Assembly: GCA_002049455.2 (NCBI GenBank)
Contig: KV918901.1
Span: 62,001 to 126,000 of the forward strand
Reading direction: 5' to 3'
Length of the DNA: 64,000 nucleotides
Source of the DNA: Porphyra umbilicalis
Lineage: Eukaryota > Rhodophyta > Bangiophyceae > Bangiales > Bangiaceae
This document shows positions 54,019 through 64,000 of this stretch, piece after piece. The notes below the pieces were generated by a model. The model was not told where the DNA came from. It worked only from the letters and a program-made list of their open reading frames with translations, and made no database searches. Each line of letters begins with the position of its first letter. The stretch's first letter is position 1. The translations under genes were made by a program, and so were the position numbers.

Positions 54019-55032
54019 GGGCGGTCTTCTTGTATTCGTCATTACAGTTTTTTATGAATATATTCAAACAACACGTCTCATTCGGACAGTCCGACCCCTC
54101 TCTGCAGCATGCTTCTGACGGCTTCGGCCTACGAGCTCGACCACCCAGTTTCTCAGTGCAGCACACGTATTTTTCATTGCTTTTTTCTGCAAACGCTACT
54201 AGACTACGTGATGATGTCGAGGACCCCAACAGGACCCCAAAGACCCCTACTTGTTTTCCCGCTATGGCCACCTCTCTTTCGCACTTGGGAGGCCTCCCAG
54301 AGACACCGAAAAGGCCACTACGGCTTCAAAAAGAACGTCAGACAGCATGTGCGAAGTCCCAAAGGATAAGAGAGGTGGCTACATGGTATGTAAGGGCTCT
54401 ACGGATGCCGTACCGGTAGCTCTGGCGGTGGTGTCGGATTGGGAGGGTGGACTCTGACGAGCAGAAATGTGAAAGTGCTATCGAAAATGTTGCCGAATGC
54501 GTCCACCGGAGCCGCTTTGTTTCATCGAGAGATCAGATAGTTCTTGTCCAAGCGTCTGTTGATTGGGTGCTGTGTGCCACGTCAAGCCCATTCGAAACTC
54601 ATTATATATTTCCACCTGGACCATGTCAGTACGCTCGTCCACCAATGACGTGAAGCGAGCCCCTGGCAAGATGAGGGAATCACCAATGGAAGGACAGATT
54701 CACATGAAAAACCCAGAAGTCCGCTTTTAGGCCCTCTTGACTAGGCGTGGGCGGCGGGGGCGGTGGCGACTAGGGCGGCGGACGCAGCGGCGGCTCCGGC
54801 TCGGCCGCCGTCGCTGCCGTCTGCACGTGACGTGGCCGATGGCCACCGCGATTTCTCTGACGTGGCACTGCTCGACTTGCCAATCCATCTGTCGTCGTTT
54901 GAAAACGGTTTTATGGTCTCGTCAGTCCAGGGTATTTTCGCGAACGTGGTTGCAGAAGTCAAATCGTGGTTCTGGTCCCAGGATTGGGACATTCATTTAC
55001 TGTACTTCAAGTCGTGGCATGGACTTTTCTAA
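54019..55032. other. repeat-rich region without a recognised gene
   Basis: About 1 kb of lower-GC sequence between the MRG fragment and the satellite array. A short open frame at 54763-55032 (from the ATG in GATGGCCACC-like sequence near 54838 onward) runs into the array and is not supported as a gene. Confidence 0.4.
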
Positions 55033-55915
55033 ATTTACTTGCCAGATGACCGTGCCGCTGTTCTCACCGGACAATCCGACAAATACGTCCACACGTCGGT
55101 GGTAAGTCGAGTTCAGACGGTATGTGTCTTGCGTTTTTCTGTATTTACTTGCCATGTCCGTGCCGCTGTTCTCACCGGACAATCCGACAAATACGTCCAC
55201 ACGTCGGTGGTAAGTCGAGTTCAGACGGTATGTGTCTTGCGTTTTTCTGTATTTACTTGCCAGATGACCGTGCCGCTGTTCTCAACGGACAATTCGACAA
55301 ATACGTCCACACGTCGGTGGTAAGTCGAGTTCAGACGGTATGTGTCTTGCGTTTTTCTGTATTTACTTGCCAGATGACCGTGCCGCTGTTCTCACCGGAC
55401 AATCCGACAAATACGTCCACACGTCGGTGGTAAGTCGTGTTCAGCCGGTATGTGTCTTGCGTTTTTCTGTATTTACTTGCCAGATGACCGTGCCGCTGTT
55501 CTCACCGGACAATCCGACAAATACGTCCACACGTCGGTGGTAAGTCGAGTTCAGACGGTATGTGTCTTGCGTTTTTCTGTATTTACTTGCCAGATGACCG
55601 TGCCGCTGTTCTCACCGGACAATCCGACAAATACGTCCACACGTCGGTGGTAAGTCGAGTTCAGCCGGTATGTGTCTTGCGTTTTTCTGTATTTACTTGC
55701 CAGATGACCGTGCCGCTGTTCTCACCGGACAATCCGACAAATACGTCCACACGTCGGTGGTAAGTCGAGTTCAGCCGGTATGTGTCTTGCGTTTATCTGT
55801 ATTTACTTGCCAGATGACCGTGCCGCTGTTCTCACCGGACAATCCGACAAATACGTCCACACGTCGGTGGTAAGTCGAGTTCAGACGGTATGTGTCTTGC
55901 GTTTTTCTGTATTTA
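55033..55915. repeat. 110-bp satellite array, eight units
   Basis: Units start ATTTACTTGCCAGATGACCG at 55033, 55143 (with a 2-base deletion), 55251, 55361, 55471, 55581, 55691 and 55801. A ninth start at 55911 is cut by a G run. Units differ by only a few bases. Each contains TTCTCACCGGACAATCCGAC and GTCGGTGGTAAGTCGAGTTC. The 67-codon frames inside are shadows of the repeat. Confidence 0.95.
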
Positions 55916-56099
55916 CTTTGGGGGGGGGGCGGGCGACACGGCGGCGGGTGTCGGCGCGCGGTGGCGCGGCAGGGGCGGGGGCGGGGGCGACCGCGGAGGT
56001 GGGGGGGCGCCCGCGCGGGCGGGGCGGCGGTCGTGGCGGGGGTCCACCGTATCGCGTTCGGGCCCTCGCGTCGGGGGCTCGCCGCCGTCTTCATGACGG

Positions 56100-56175
56100 G
56101 GATGATCCCCACGGGGGCCGACGGAAAACGTTCCGGTGAGAATAGGTGCACGGTCATCTGGCAGAAAAGTGAATG
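56100..56175. repeat. inverted copy of the satellite core
   Basis: TTCCGGTGAGAATAGGTGCA followed by CGGTCATCTGG is the reverse complement of the TGACCGTGCACCTATTCTCACCGG core in the arrays. With the array at 55033-55915 it bounds a GC-rich segment in inverted-repeat fashion. Confidence 0.75.
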
Positions 56176-56429
56176 GAATTTGTTTCACCCCCGTGTTGTC
56201 AAAGCTGGAACAGCGCCCATTGGGGTGCCTGCATTGGGCGCACCGAGGGTGGCCTCAGAGTCACATCCGCCCGGTTCAATACGACTGAACAACGGGCCCA
56301 CCCGTCCGAGCATGACTAGCAGGTGTTCACCTGGAACGGTCGACACACAACGGACGAGCCCCAGCGCATGGACGGTTTCACGACACGCATGGGGTTGGGC
56401 GCATATTGATTGCAAAATGAATGTATAAG

Positions 56430-57232
56430 TCGTTTTCAGATGGTATGTACTTTTATGTAATTATTTAGCCAGATGACCGCGCACCTGTTCTCACCGGATA
56501 GTCCGATGCCCTCCTGTCGGCGCCGCGGACGCACAAATACGTGATCTTGTTGGTGGTAAGTCGAGTTCAGATGGCATGTACTTTTGTGTATTCATTAAGC
56601 AAGATGACCGTGCAGCTATTCTCACCGGATCATCCGATACCCTCCTGACCGCGCCGCGGACGCACAAATACGTGGAATTGTTTTCGGTGTGCAACACACC
56701 CTCCATCTACTTTTGTGTTTTGATCTAGCCAAATGACCGTGCACCAGTTCTCACTAGGGATGCACACGACGCCCTTATTTGGGGGACGTCAGAGGCGAGC
56801 GACGGATAAGACGCCTTACTGACGACCCATTAGGCAGCCAAAACAAAATCTCACGACGCCCCAAGTAGCACCCTCAATATTCGCAATATGGATTAAGTGG
56901 CACCCATATTGTGCTTTCATATGTCATTTTGTGTCAAGACTGGGTGCCTGTCCCCAACCAAGGTGCACAGCGGCCACCTGCTGAATCATGTGGCCCCCCC
57001 TGAAAACTTCCTCTTCGCGACGCCTTGTTGACGCCCTTTTGAGCTGGGGCGTTAGGGGCGCACGACGCCCAAATGACGCCCTGGTGACGCCCTTAACGAC
57101 GCCCTTAACGACGCCCCGGGCGTTCTGAGCAACCCTAATTCTCACTGGATAATCCGATGCCCTCCTGACGGCGCCGCGGACGCACAAATACGTGGACTTG
57201 TTTTCGGTGTGCAACACACCCTCCCCGTGTGC
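56430..57232. repeat. diverged ~135-bp satellite units (three), one split by a MITE
   Basis: Units beginning near 56471, 56601 and 56731 share the TGACCGTGCACC-TTCTCACCGGAT core with the 110-bp array. They carry an extra CTCCTGACGGCGCCGCGGAC-type segment and ACGCACAAATACGTG. The third unit is interrupted at 56753-57137 and resumes ATTCTCACTGGATAATCCG. Confidence 0.85.
56753..57137. mobile_element. hAT-like MITE
   Basis: About 385 bases with short terminal inverted repeats TAGGGATGC and GCAACCCTA (8 of 9 matching). They are flanked by 8-base duplications GTTCTCAC (56745-56752) and ATTCTCAC (57138-57145), which match 7 of 8. TAGGG-type ends and 8-base duplications are hallmarks of the hAT superfamily. 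Internal GACGCC motifs repeat. No coding capacity. The host satellite unit gives the empty-site reference. Confidence 0.75.
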
Positions 57233-58169
57233 AATGCATGGTCGCCGAGGGACCCGTGTGACACGCGCTGGAAAGGGGCACATGCGGGCGTCGTTGGCAA
57301 ACTTGCAGATGGTGGTGCAGCGCGTCGATGTCGGGTCGTCTGTGCAGCTGTGTGCAGAGGCCCTGCTGCGTCTGTCGGACCGGACGCGTTATCTTTTCAC
57401 GCCCCTTGACAGCCTTTGTACGAGATGGTCAAAATTACCAGCACCTCCTTTCTTGGGCACTATTTGTTGCGCTACGACGTGATGCGTGTTCGAGAAGCGC
57501 CAACGACGAGTGAGCTCAGGACACTTCAGGGACCTCAGAAATCTGCTTACTGTGGAAATTGAAGCGCAGGAAGCTGCCTTGGCAGACGGATGGTCAATAT
57601 TACCCCCCAGACGGATACAGGGAGCCTTCCGACGGTGTTTGGGCGCCAGAAATCCACGCAAGCCCGGCCTGCACCTGGGGGAGGTGGGGGAGGCCACCAT
57701 GAGATGGCTTGTTGACACTGGTCACACATTGTCATCGGTGAGACCGCAGAAGCACGATGACGCTGGTCGCCTGCTGCACCAAGCGTTAAGAGCCTGTCAG
57801 ACACCCATTTTGATAGTCTGAATCGCAGCCGCAGCAGCCGTTCTCTCGTGGGCGACGAAGAGAATCGGACATCACTTGATGGGAAGCGCATCAAATAATG
57901 GTGGGGACGCCTACACACTTTGGGATGTGCACTGCCAGTATGGTATGGCCCTGCATTGGCCCTACCGTGCAGCTCTGGTGCCAGCCACAATCCCCACCGA
58001 CTTTGTGACGTCCTTGCGTGGTGGACGTCGCCGACCCACAGTATTGGAACTGGCCACCACCATCCCCCAAAGGGCCAGTGTCTGGACAAGCTGCTGGGAT
58101 CCTTTTGCAATCACCAAAGTATAGCACCCAGTGCGCCCGTGGCGCCGCTTCTTGTCATGAGAAGTAATT
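57233..58169. other. gene-fragment region
   Basis: About 940 bases. Two adjoining + strand frames (57280-57482, with L-A-N-L-Q-M-V-V-Q-R-V-D-V; and 57486-57821, with H-F-R-D-L-R-N-L-L-T-V-E-I) have coding-like composition but no recognised family. They may be a frameshifted gene remnant. Nothing else is seen. Confidence 0.35.
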
Positions 58170-58171
58170 CC

Positions 58172-59772
58172 AAGTACTTTTCTTGCCAGATGACCGTGCA
58201 CCTATTCTCACCGGATAATCCGAGAGGGTTCCGGCGGCGTTGCTTCATGCCAACTACGTGGAATTGTTTGTGGCACCAGCCATTGCGCAAAGCATGGACG
58301 GTCCACACGTTCTCACTGGTCTATGTCGGGCTCGTCCTGACTGTCGAGTCGGTGAAGAGACATGCACCACCCCAATAAATGCGGCAACTTCGGTTACACC
58401 GTGCATCGGCCAAACGGCCCGCGTTGTCCTTTCCACGCCACCCCCGGCGCGCACGCGGCTGCTTGAGGTGTGTGCACCGTTGATCCTTCCCAAGGGCCGA
58501 CCCCGGCGCTCATGCGCCGCGCCCCCCCCCCCCCCACTCGCCCTCGCCCATTCCTTGGTCCCACTCTGAAGTTGTGTTGGCTGTTCGCTCCCACCCGCAG
58601 CTGTGGAATGTCGGTCGCCGTGGGCAAAGTGGTGCCCCATGATATCACCGTCGCGGACCTTCGTTTGCCGGCAGAGTCTGCGCGGACGGTGGATCGCGGG
58701 CACATCGCTCGCATCAAGGCAGAGGTCCGAAGTGGGAACCTCGCCTCTAACGTGTTGCACATGATCGTCTGCGTCGCACCGGAGGACCCTGCCAAGAACC
58801 GTCCTTTCGACGGCTTTCACCGTCGTCGGTCTGTCGGAGGAATTTCCCAACCCGCCGCGACGGACAGCCGTCACCGCCGATGCGAACGGCGTGGCGACGG
58901 ACGACGCGGGCGCTCCAAGCCATCTTGTGAGGGACGATGGGAACGAGGAGGACGGGACCGCCGCGGACGACGGGCTGGAGGAGACCCACAGTTTCGCCAC
59001 GGACGTCGAAGTGGTGGAGTACGAGGTTGACGCCACGGACGACGAGGTGCAGGAGGAGGGCAGTGCCAACGCGGAAGACGGGGAGGCGGACACTGCCGCC
59101 GCGGACGACGAGGAGGCGGGCAGTGATGAAGAGTACGACGAGGAGGCGGGCAGTGCTGACAAGTACGACGAGGAGGCGGAAACTGCCGCCGCGGACGAAG
59201 AGGGCATCTACGAGGACGACGTGGAGCTTTCAAGCAGTGGCGACGCGGACGAGGGAGCCGCCACGGCAAACGATCCCATGCAGGTGGACCCCGGGGAGGA
59301 CGGCGTCGAGACTGGCGGTGGCACGTTCGCCGGCTCTGCCAACGACGTCGCGGAGGATGACGGGAAGGGTGGCAACGATCAAGATGACGGGGAGGGCGTC
59401 GATATGGATGGTGTGGTCGACGGTGGTGACGCCAATAGGGCGGCTGGTCAGGGGGGGGTTGCCTCCGTCCCGGGCTGCTGGCGGGTGGGGGTCATGACGT
59501 GGGCTCATAGCCACGGGGGGGTGACCGCGACCGCAGACGGGCCCCTGTGGGCCCCGTTGTATTGGTTGGGCGGACGCTCTGCGTCTGTTGGACACAAGTA
59601 AAAAACACACACGCAGATCGACTCGTGTGCGCAAATCAATACATCGGAATACTGCGAGCATGCCAAAAAAGTCCAAGGATTTGTCGTCTTCCACCGCCGT
59701 CGGAATGCTCTCGGATTATCCGGTGAGAATAGGTTCACGGTCATCTGAGAAAAGAAATACACAGAAGTACGA
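58172..59772. mobile_element. 1.6-kb unit bounded by satellite-like inverted repeats
   Basis: The left end (58172-58236) reads TTTTCTTGCCAGATGACCG, then TGCACCTATTCTCACCGGAT and AATCCGAGAGGGTTCCGGCGG. The right end (59693-59772), reverse-complemented, reads CTTTTCTCAGATGACCGTG, then AACCTATTCTCACCGGATAA and TCCGAGAGCATTCCGACGGCGG. The inverted ends therefore match over about 65-70 bases. The interior carries the ParB-like gene at 58608. No clear target duplication was found, so independent flanking repeats remain possible. Confidence 0.55.
58608..59601 (+). CDS. ParB-like domain plus acidic tail, frameshifted
   Basis: ATG at 58608, preceded by a CCCACCCGCAG acceptor-like sequence. The first about 75 codons read V-P-H-D-I-T-V-A-D-L-R-L-P, then H-I-A-R-I-K-A-E-V-R-S-G-N-L, M-I-V-C-V-A-P-E-D-P, and F-D-G-F-H-R near 58806-58823. 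This resembles the ParB/sulfiredoxin-like fold with its D-G-x-H-R nucleotide-binding motif. Continuity then needs a one-base shift near 58820-58835 into a frame reading G-L-S-E-E-F-P-N-P-P. That frame continues as a very acidic region (about 58930-59420, Asp/Glu repeats such as Y-D-E-E-A-G-S) and ends at 59601 after a W-A-H-S-H-G-G segment. It lies inside the inverted-repeat unit at 58172-59772. The family call is tentative. It could be a decayed transposon or viral gene. Confidence 0.4.
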
Positions 59773-62700
59773 GGGGCCACGCAAGGTGAACAAAGTCAGT
59801 ACATGGAAGTACGAGGGGCAACACAAGGTGGGCCATGGGACGGCCCCATGTGAGTACGTATTTCGTCTGTTTGGCTGCTGCTGTCGCGCGTGCGACGTTG
59901 AGCCATTGACCTGGACCTGGGGCGCAGGGCAGTGTGAAACCGCCTCTTTACCACTTTTTCGTGCGTGTGAGTAGGGTTGTTGAGTGCGCCCAGGCCGACG
60001 CTTTGGGGCGCATTGTTCGCGCTCTATGGGCGCTCAGAGGGCTCTCCAGCGCCCAGCGCCCACAGTTTTCTGGGCGCTTTGCTGCGCGCTATGCATATTA
60101 ATTGTCATAATATTGTAACTACGGAGTCGACTGGGAGACCGGCGACACTGTCTGCAGCCTCTATGGGCGCAGCGGCCCTGCCTGCAGCTGCCTCAGCTGT
60201 ACGGCGGGAAGGGTCCGTCGGGAGGTGGCCGTGGCAGCAAAATCCTTCCCATCCCCCCCCCACGACTGCAAGACGTGCGTCACAAGGATCTCTGTTGGGC
60301 GTCGGCGATCGCTACTTGGCCACCGCTGCAGCCGTGCATGGTGGGTGTGACTCTGCAGCGTGTGCGGGTTTTTCTTTTCCTTGTGGCCCGGCGGTCTGGT
60401 CTGCCTGGTTGACCCCGTCACCACCTGGAGCATATGCAGCTGTTCTCTTGGTTGTCCTTGACACGCAGACACCCTGCGGTTGGAGGATGACCGTCCGTAG
60501 TACTTTTTTCACAGATGGTCGCTGGTGATGGCGAAACACACGCAAGGTTGTGAGATCAAGGGGTGGCTGCCTGACCATTTCTGGGTGCTACGACCGTCTT
60601 CCCAATGTTGGCCGCTGCATGGCTGTATTTCCAAATTTGGTCAAAGTCAATACGTGGTCTCGGTCAACTGCCCACAGGTCGGAGGACTTTTGACGGCATC
60701 GGCGGGAACTGGGAAGATTGAACCCTGTGGCGTGTGGGGGACGGCCGTAATTGGTGGTACGGGTGCACCAGTGGCACAACGCTGGCCAGTCATTCGACCC
60801 TGAGCGATGGGTCCAATAAGGAGTCACCACAAAACCGAGCTGATGTGTGTGGGTTTTGACTCACCCCATGACTGTCCACGTGAAGACTTGTCGTTCACAT
60901 CAAACACAGTCAGGAACAAATTTGTCTGCATTTCTGCTTGCAAGCACAGTCACTGAGCGATCACGGCGCGCTGGCATCTGTTGCGCACCTGGTGGCTGGG
61001 AGGGGGCCGTACTGGAGGGACGCGGCACACCAGGGCCGCAGCGACAACGGATATCACCATGATATGAGTCGACGCGGCAAAGAGGGTGCTTGCCGGCACC
61101 CAGACGGCACGCACGCTCGGCACCCACGCTCAGCGGGCGGGGGACGCAGCTGAGGACGGGCGCGTGATGACCGACACCTCGAGGACCCGCGACCGGGGGC
61201 AACGAACGCGCAGCCGACCACACCACCAGGGTGTGTCCGTCACCTACCCCCACCGGCGCCAGGTCGTCGATCGACGCGTGGCCGCCGATCGACGTTTACG
61301 TCGTCGATGCGTGCGCGCCGGGGGTGTCGGTGGTGGGACCTTGCGCGTGCGGCGCGCCAGACGTCTGCCCGCACAGCGCTTTGATTTTATAGGCTTGGGT
61401 GACGGTGGGCTACATTTCAAGATTCAGCCAAACTGCGATGATTGTGTTGCTCGCTCAAGTGGTGCAGTCAATCGCCGCTTATATGGCACCCCTGTGCACT
61501 TTGTAGCCCACCCGCTGTTTCAAGAAACATATTCCTCCACGCCGGCTACTTCGTGTCGTTTGCTGGATTGGGCCAATGAGATATCAGCGATCGCGACCCT
61601 CCCGACTATATGGCAGGGTGCCATATAACCGGGACGCATATAACCGGATATTGACTGTACCCCCTGCGCGTCCCCAATCGGCAGAGTGGGTGCAGCACAC
61701 GACTGAGCGCGCCTCGTGAGGGCACCCACCGCAGCCTGTTGGGCTCAAACGGTCACACGCTTCTCCCCAGCCCCCATACCATGGCGCAACCGGCTTGGGG
61801 GGCGACACGCCATACGCACCACCGGGTGCTGATCACCCACCCCCACCCTCTCCGTTTGCGCATAGCAGACAGTCGTACGGGGCTGTCGTGTTTTGTGTTT
61901 CATTGTCGCCGCGCGCGTACAGGTCTGTACGCCACATGTACATAGGCGTGTGAACAGGTGGCTTTCCTTGCAGTTCCTGGCGTTTTGTGTCTCCCCAGTG
62001 GCGCACCTGGGGGCCCGGTCGGCGACGCGGACCGCGTCCCTGGCGAGGTGCAACCGAGCGCGAGGACGGGCATGGACCAGTGCTCACCGCGTATGGGGTG
62101 CGCGGCCGTCGTGCCGCGTGGGTGGGGGGCAAACAGGGATGTGCGCCAATTCCAAATGTCCGTGTGGGACACGACGTGTGTGCCACCCAAAAGATGTTTT
62201 CACAGACAACAACCCGACGCCCACGATCCGTCCCGACGCGCTTTCGAGTGTGTGCGGGGCGCAGCGGCCCGCGTCTGTCGTGCCCCCACGCCACATGTAC
62301 GCGTCCACGCGTCGTGGGGGAGACGAACCCGCTGCCGCAGGGGTCGAATCATGAATCTTTGACATGATCGGTTGTCTGAATAGTGCACCCCGCCACCGTC
62401 TGTCTGACCAGATGCCAACCATGTCACGATGGAGAAGACAACGTCGTCGGGAGCGGCCGCCGCGCATCACCCCGCAGGTGCTGACACGGGGGGGCACAGC
62501 CGCCCACACCCACTGGTACAGGTGCGCGCAGCATGCCACGGGCACTGTCCCTGGCGCAATTCTGGATCAAGATTACGCCTCTGGGGGATTGCGCTTTCGG
62601 ATCTCATCGCAGGAAACAGGTGCTGACGGGCCCGTCAAGGGAGGCCGACGTGGCCCCAGAATGTGCGCACCAGGAGCGGTCGGCCGGTGCGGGGCGGACA

Positions 62701-63680
62701 GCGCCCCAACTGCTGTACCGACCTGGGTGTGACCATCGAGAGTCGCCGCCGCCCGAGGTCGAATGCTGGCCTGCGACTGGCCGGAGAAGGACTCGACGCT
62801 CGTCGAGTCGGCGTGGTGAGGTGTACCCTCCTGCCACCGTATCCTACAAACCCCCTGCCGTCATGCGCCCAAACCGGCGCGTGCAATGGGGGTTGATGAG
62901 GTCAGGCGGCCGGTTGCGGTGGGGGACTGCCCGCCGCGCACACGACGCAGATGTGGGCCGCGACAACACGCCCTTTGCGCGGTGGCACCGCCCGGGCCCC
63001 CGCGTGTGGGGCGCGCGGCCCCGTGCAGCCCCGTGGTGGCAGACTCCCCGTCTGTCGCTCGGGCGACGGGGCCGCTTGGGCCACGACGTGTGCGGGTGTG
63101 TGGCCGCAGGGGACGTGCGGCTGCCCAGTGACGACGGGACGCAGTTGCCGCCCACAAACGCGCACGGGACGGGCCCGGAGACGGTCGACAGTCTACCGCG
63201 TCACAAGTAGGCGGCGCCCGCCGGTGCGGTTTACCACTACGGTACCACCACCACACAGCCACGTGCATGTAGAGTGGGGATGTGTGTGGGATATACGCCT
63301 GCATGTGTGCACCTCGGAGAGGAGGTGCGAGCATAAGGTCGGCCGACCTGGATCAAGGGTTGGGCCCGCGGTTTCGACACACACACGTCTGTCAACGTGC
63401 TTGGGGCGTGCCACGGCCCCGCTCAGTAGCGCGCGTCGGCGCCACAGGCGTCGGTCAAATGCGGACATGCTGTCTATCGCAGCCGCACGCCCGGCGTGCG
63501 TGGCGCCCCGTTTGCATGCGCGCTCGTGTGTGTCTGTCTTTCGACGCTGCCCACGCTTGGGCGGCGCGCCGTATGAACCGTCTCGCATTGCCGACCTGTC
63601 TGAGGCCTGCATCGTCCCACAGCGTCATGCCGTGAGACACTGCCTGTCTAGTTGCTCGACCCGCCGGCACCCGTACGCGT
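59773..63680. other. unresolved right-hand region
   Basis: About 3.9 kb. GC is intermediate, and many frames of 70-225 codons overlap on both strands with none convincing. The longest + strand frame, 62533-63210, ends in G-H-D-V-C-G-C-V-A-A-G-D-V and shares a G-H-D-V-C motif with a frame at about 62170. This hints at degenerate related copies. The MITE relative at 60594-60719 is the only feature I can support. Confidence 0.35.
60594..60719. mobile_element. diverged relative of the tRNA-inserted MITE
   Basis: Starts CGTCTTCCCAATGTTGGCCG and ends GGCGGGAACTGGGAAGAT, matching the MITE ends. The interior GGTCTCGGTCAACTGCCCAC matches the reverse complement of the interior of 50995-51166. The TIRs are degraded and the flanks are not clearly TA. 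Confidence 0.65.
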
Positions 63681-63681
63681 G

Positions 63682-63691
63682 CCTATAAAAG
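63682..63691 (+). promoter_or_regulatory. possible TATA box
   Basis: CTATAAAAGC lies 24 bases upstream of an ATG at 63709 that opens a 54-codon Arg/Pro-rich frame ending at 63873. The motif is a good TATA consensus, but no gene can be confirmed downstream before the window edge. Confidence 0.25.
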
Positions 63692-64000
63692 CGCCACCGA
63701 CCGGGACCGATGGGCGGCACCAGCAGGCGCAACAGCGCACACTGGGCCGACGCCCCCCGCCGCCGCGCGTGCCGGCGGCGCGGGGCGTCTCGTCCGCGCC
63801 GCCCGCCCCTTGTTGAGCGCGGCTGGAGCCGCACGCCCCCGCCTGCCCCCCTCCCCACCCCGGCCGGTAGACGGTGTCACCCGCCGTGGTGCCCCCCGCC
63901 TGTACGGCGCGCGGTACGTTGGGGTATGGCCGACCCGGGTGACAGTGCCCGTACGCCTCTGGGGCACGCGACACACCCTGGTGTGTGGGGGTATGTTCGA

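Noticed and set aside
55033-55915. CRISPR-like array
   Set aside because: Units are 110 bp and near-identical throughout, with no unique spacers. This is a satellite, and the context is eukaryotic.
59966-60060. Second hAT-like end starting TAGGGTTGTTGAG near 59972
   Set aside because: No matching right end or 8-base duplication was found downstream.

Overview
This window looks like nuclear DNA of a GC-rich, gene-sparse, mostly intron-poor photosynthetic eukaryote. A bangiophycean red alga of the Porphyra/Pyropia type is my best guess, but that is inference. The support is a nuclear-style Rieske protein of the cytochrome b6f complex with a two-part targeting presequence, further plastid-targeted enzymes, a CDKC/CDK12-like kinase, and two secreted proteins ending in a hedgehog-type Hint (Hog) domain. 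Coding regions are extremely GC-rich with long G/C homopolymers. The DNA between them alternates between low-complexity GC-rich stretches and lower-GC repeat-rich stretches. Most long open frames in the GC-rich parts are only shadows.

Layout. 1-5.3 kb: a partial gene at the left edge, spermidine synthase (-), a DUF1517 thylakoid protein (+) with a frame break, and petC (-). 5.3-8.7 kb: repeat relics, a long palindrome and one small hypothetical gene. 8.7-17.6 kb: two divergent Hint-domain paralogues about 5.4 kb apart, with fold-back and GAACAGA-rich elements between them. 17.6-23 kb: proC (-) and an unresolved alanine-rich gene (-). 23-25.8 kb: no gene recognised. 25.8-30.6 kb: six 334-bp tandem repeats beside a DDE-type transposase (-). 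30.6-33.5 kb: repeats, palindromes and a small membrane protein candidate. 33.7-36.1 kb: a fragmented MON1-like gene (-). 36.9-38.1 kb: glyoxylate/succinic semialdehyde reductase (+). 38.1-41.7 kb: repeats and a 15-bp minisatellite. 41.7-44.5 kb: a BAR-SH3 gene (+) with one clear GT-AG intron. 45.6-47.1 kb: the CDK gene (-). 47-64 kb: mainly repeats. These include an organelle-type tRNA-Met sequence split by a TA-flanked MITE, a broken MRG-domain gene, 110-bp and about 135-bp satellite arrays, a hAT-like MITE, and an inverted-repeat-bounded unit carrying a ParB-like acidic protein.

The genes do not form an operon-like system. They are independent housekeeping loci: polyamine, proline and reactive-aldehyde metabolism, photosynthetic electron transfer, light acclimation, endosome fusion, membrane curvature and transcriptional kinase. 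Mobile DNA is interspersed among them. The most unusual content is the Hint pair, the MITE inserted in a tRNA anticodon loop, and the 55-60 kb satellite/inverted-repeat family.
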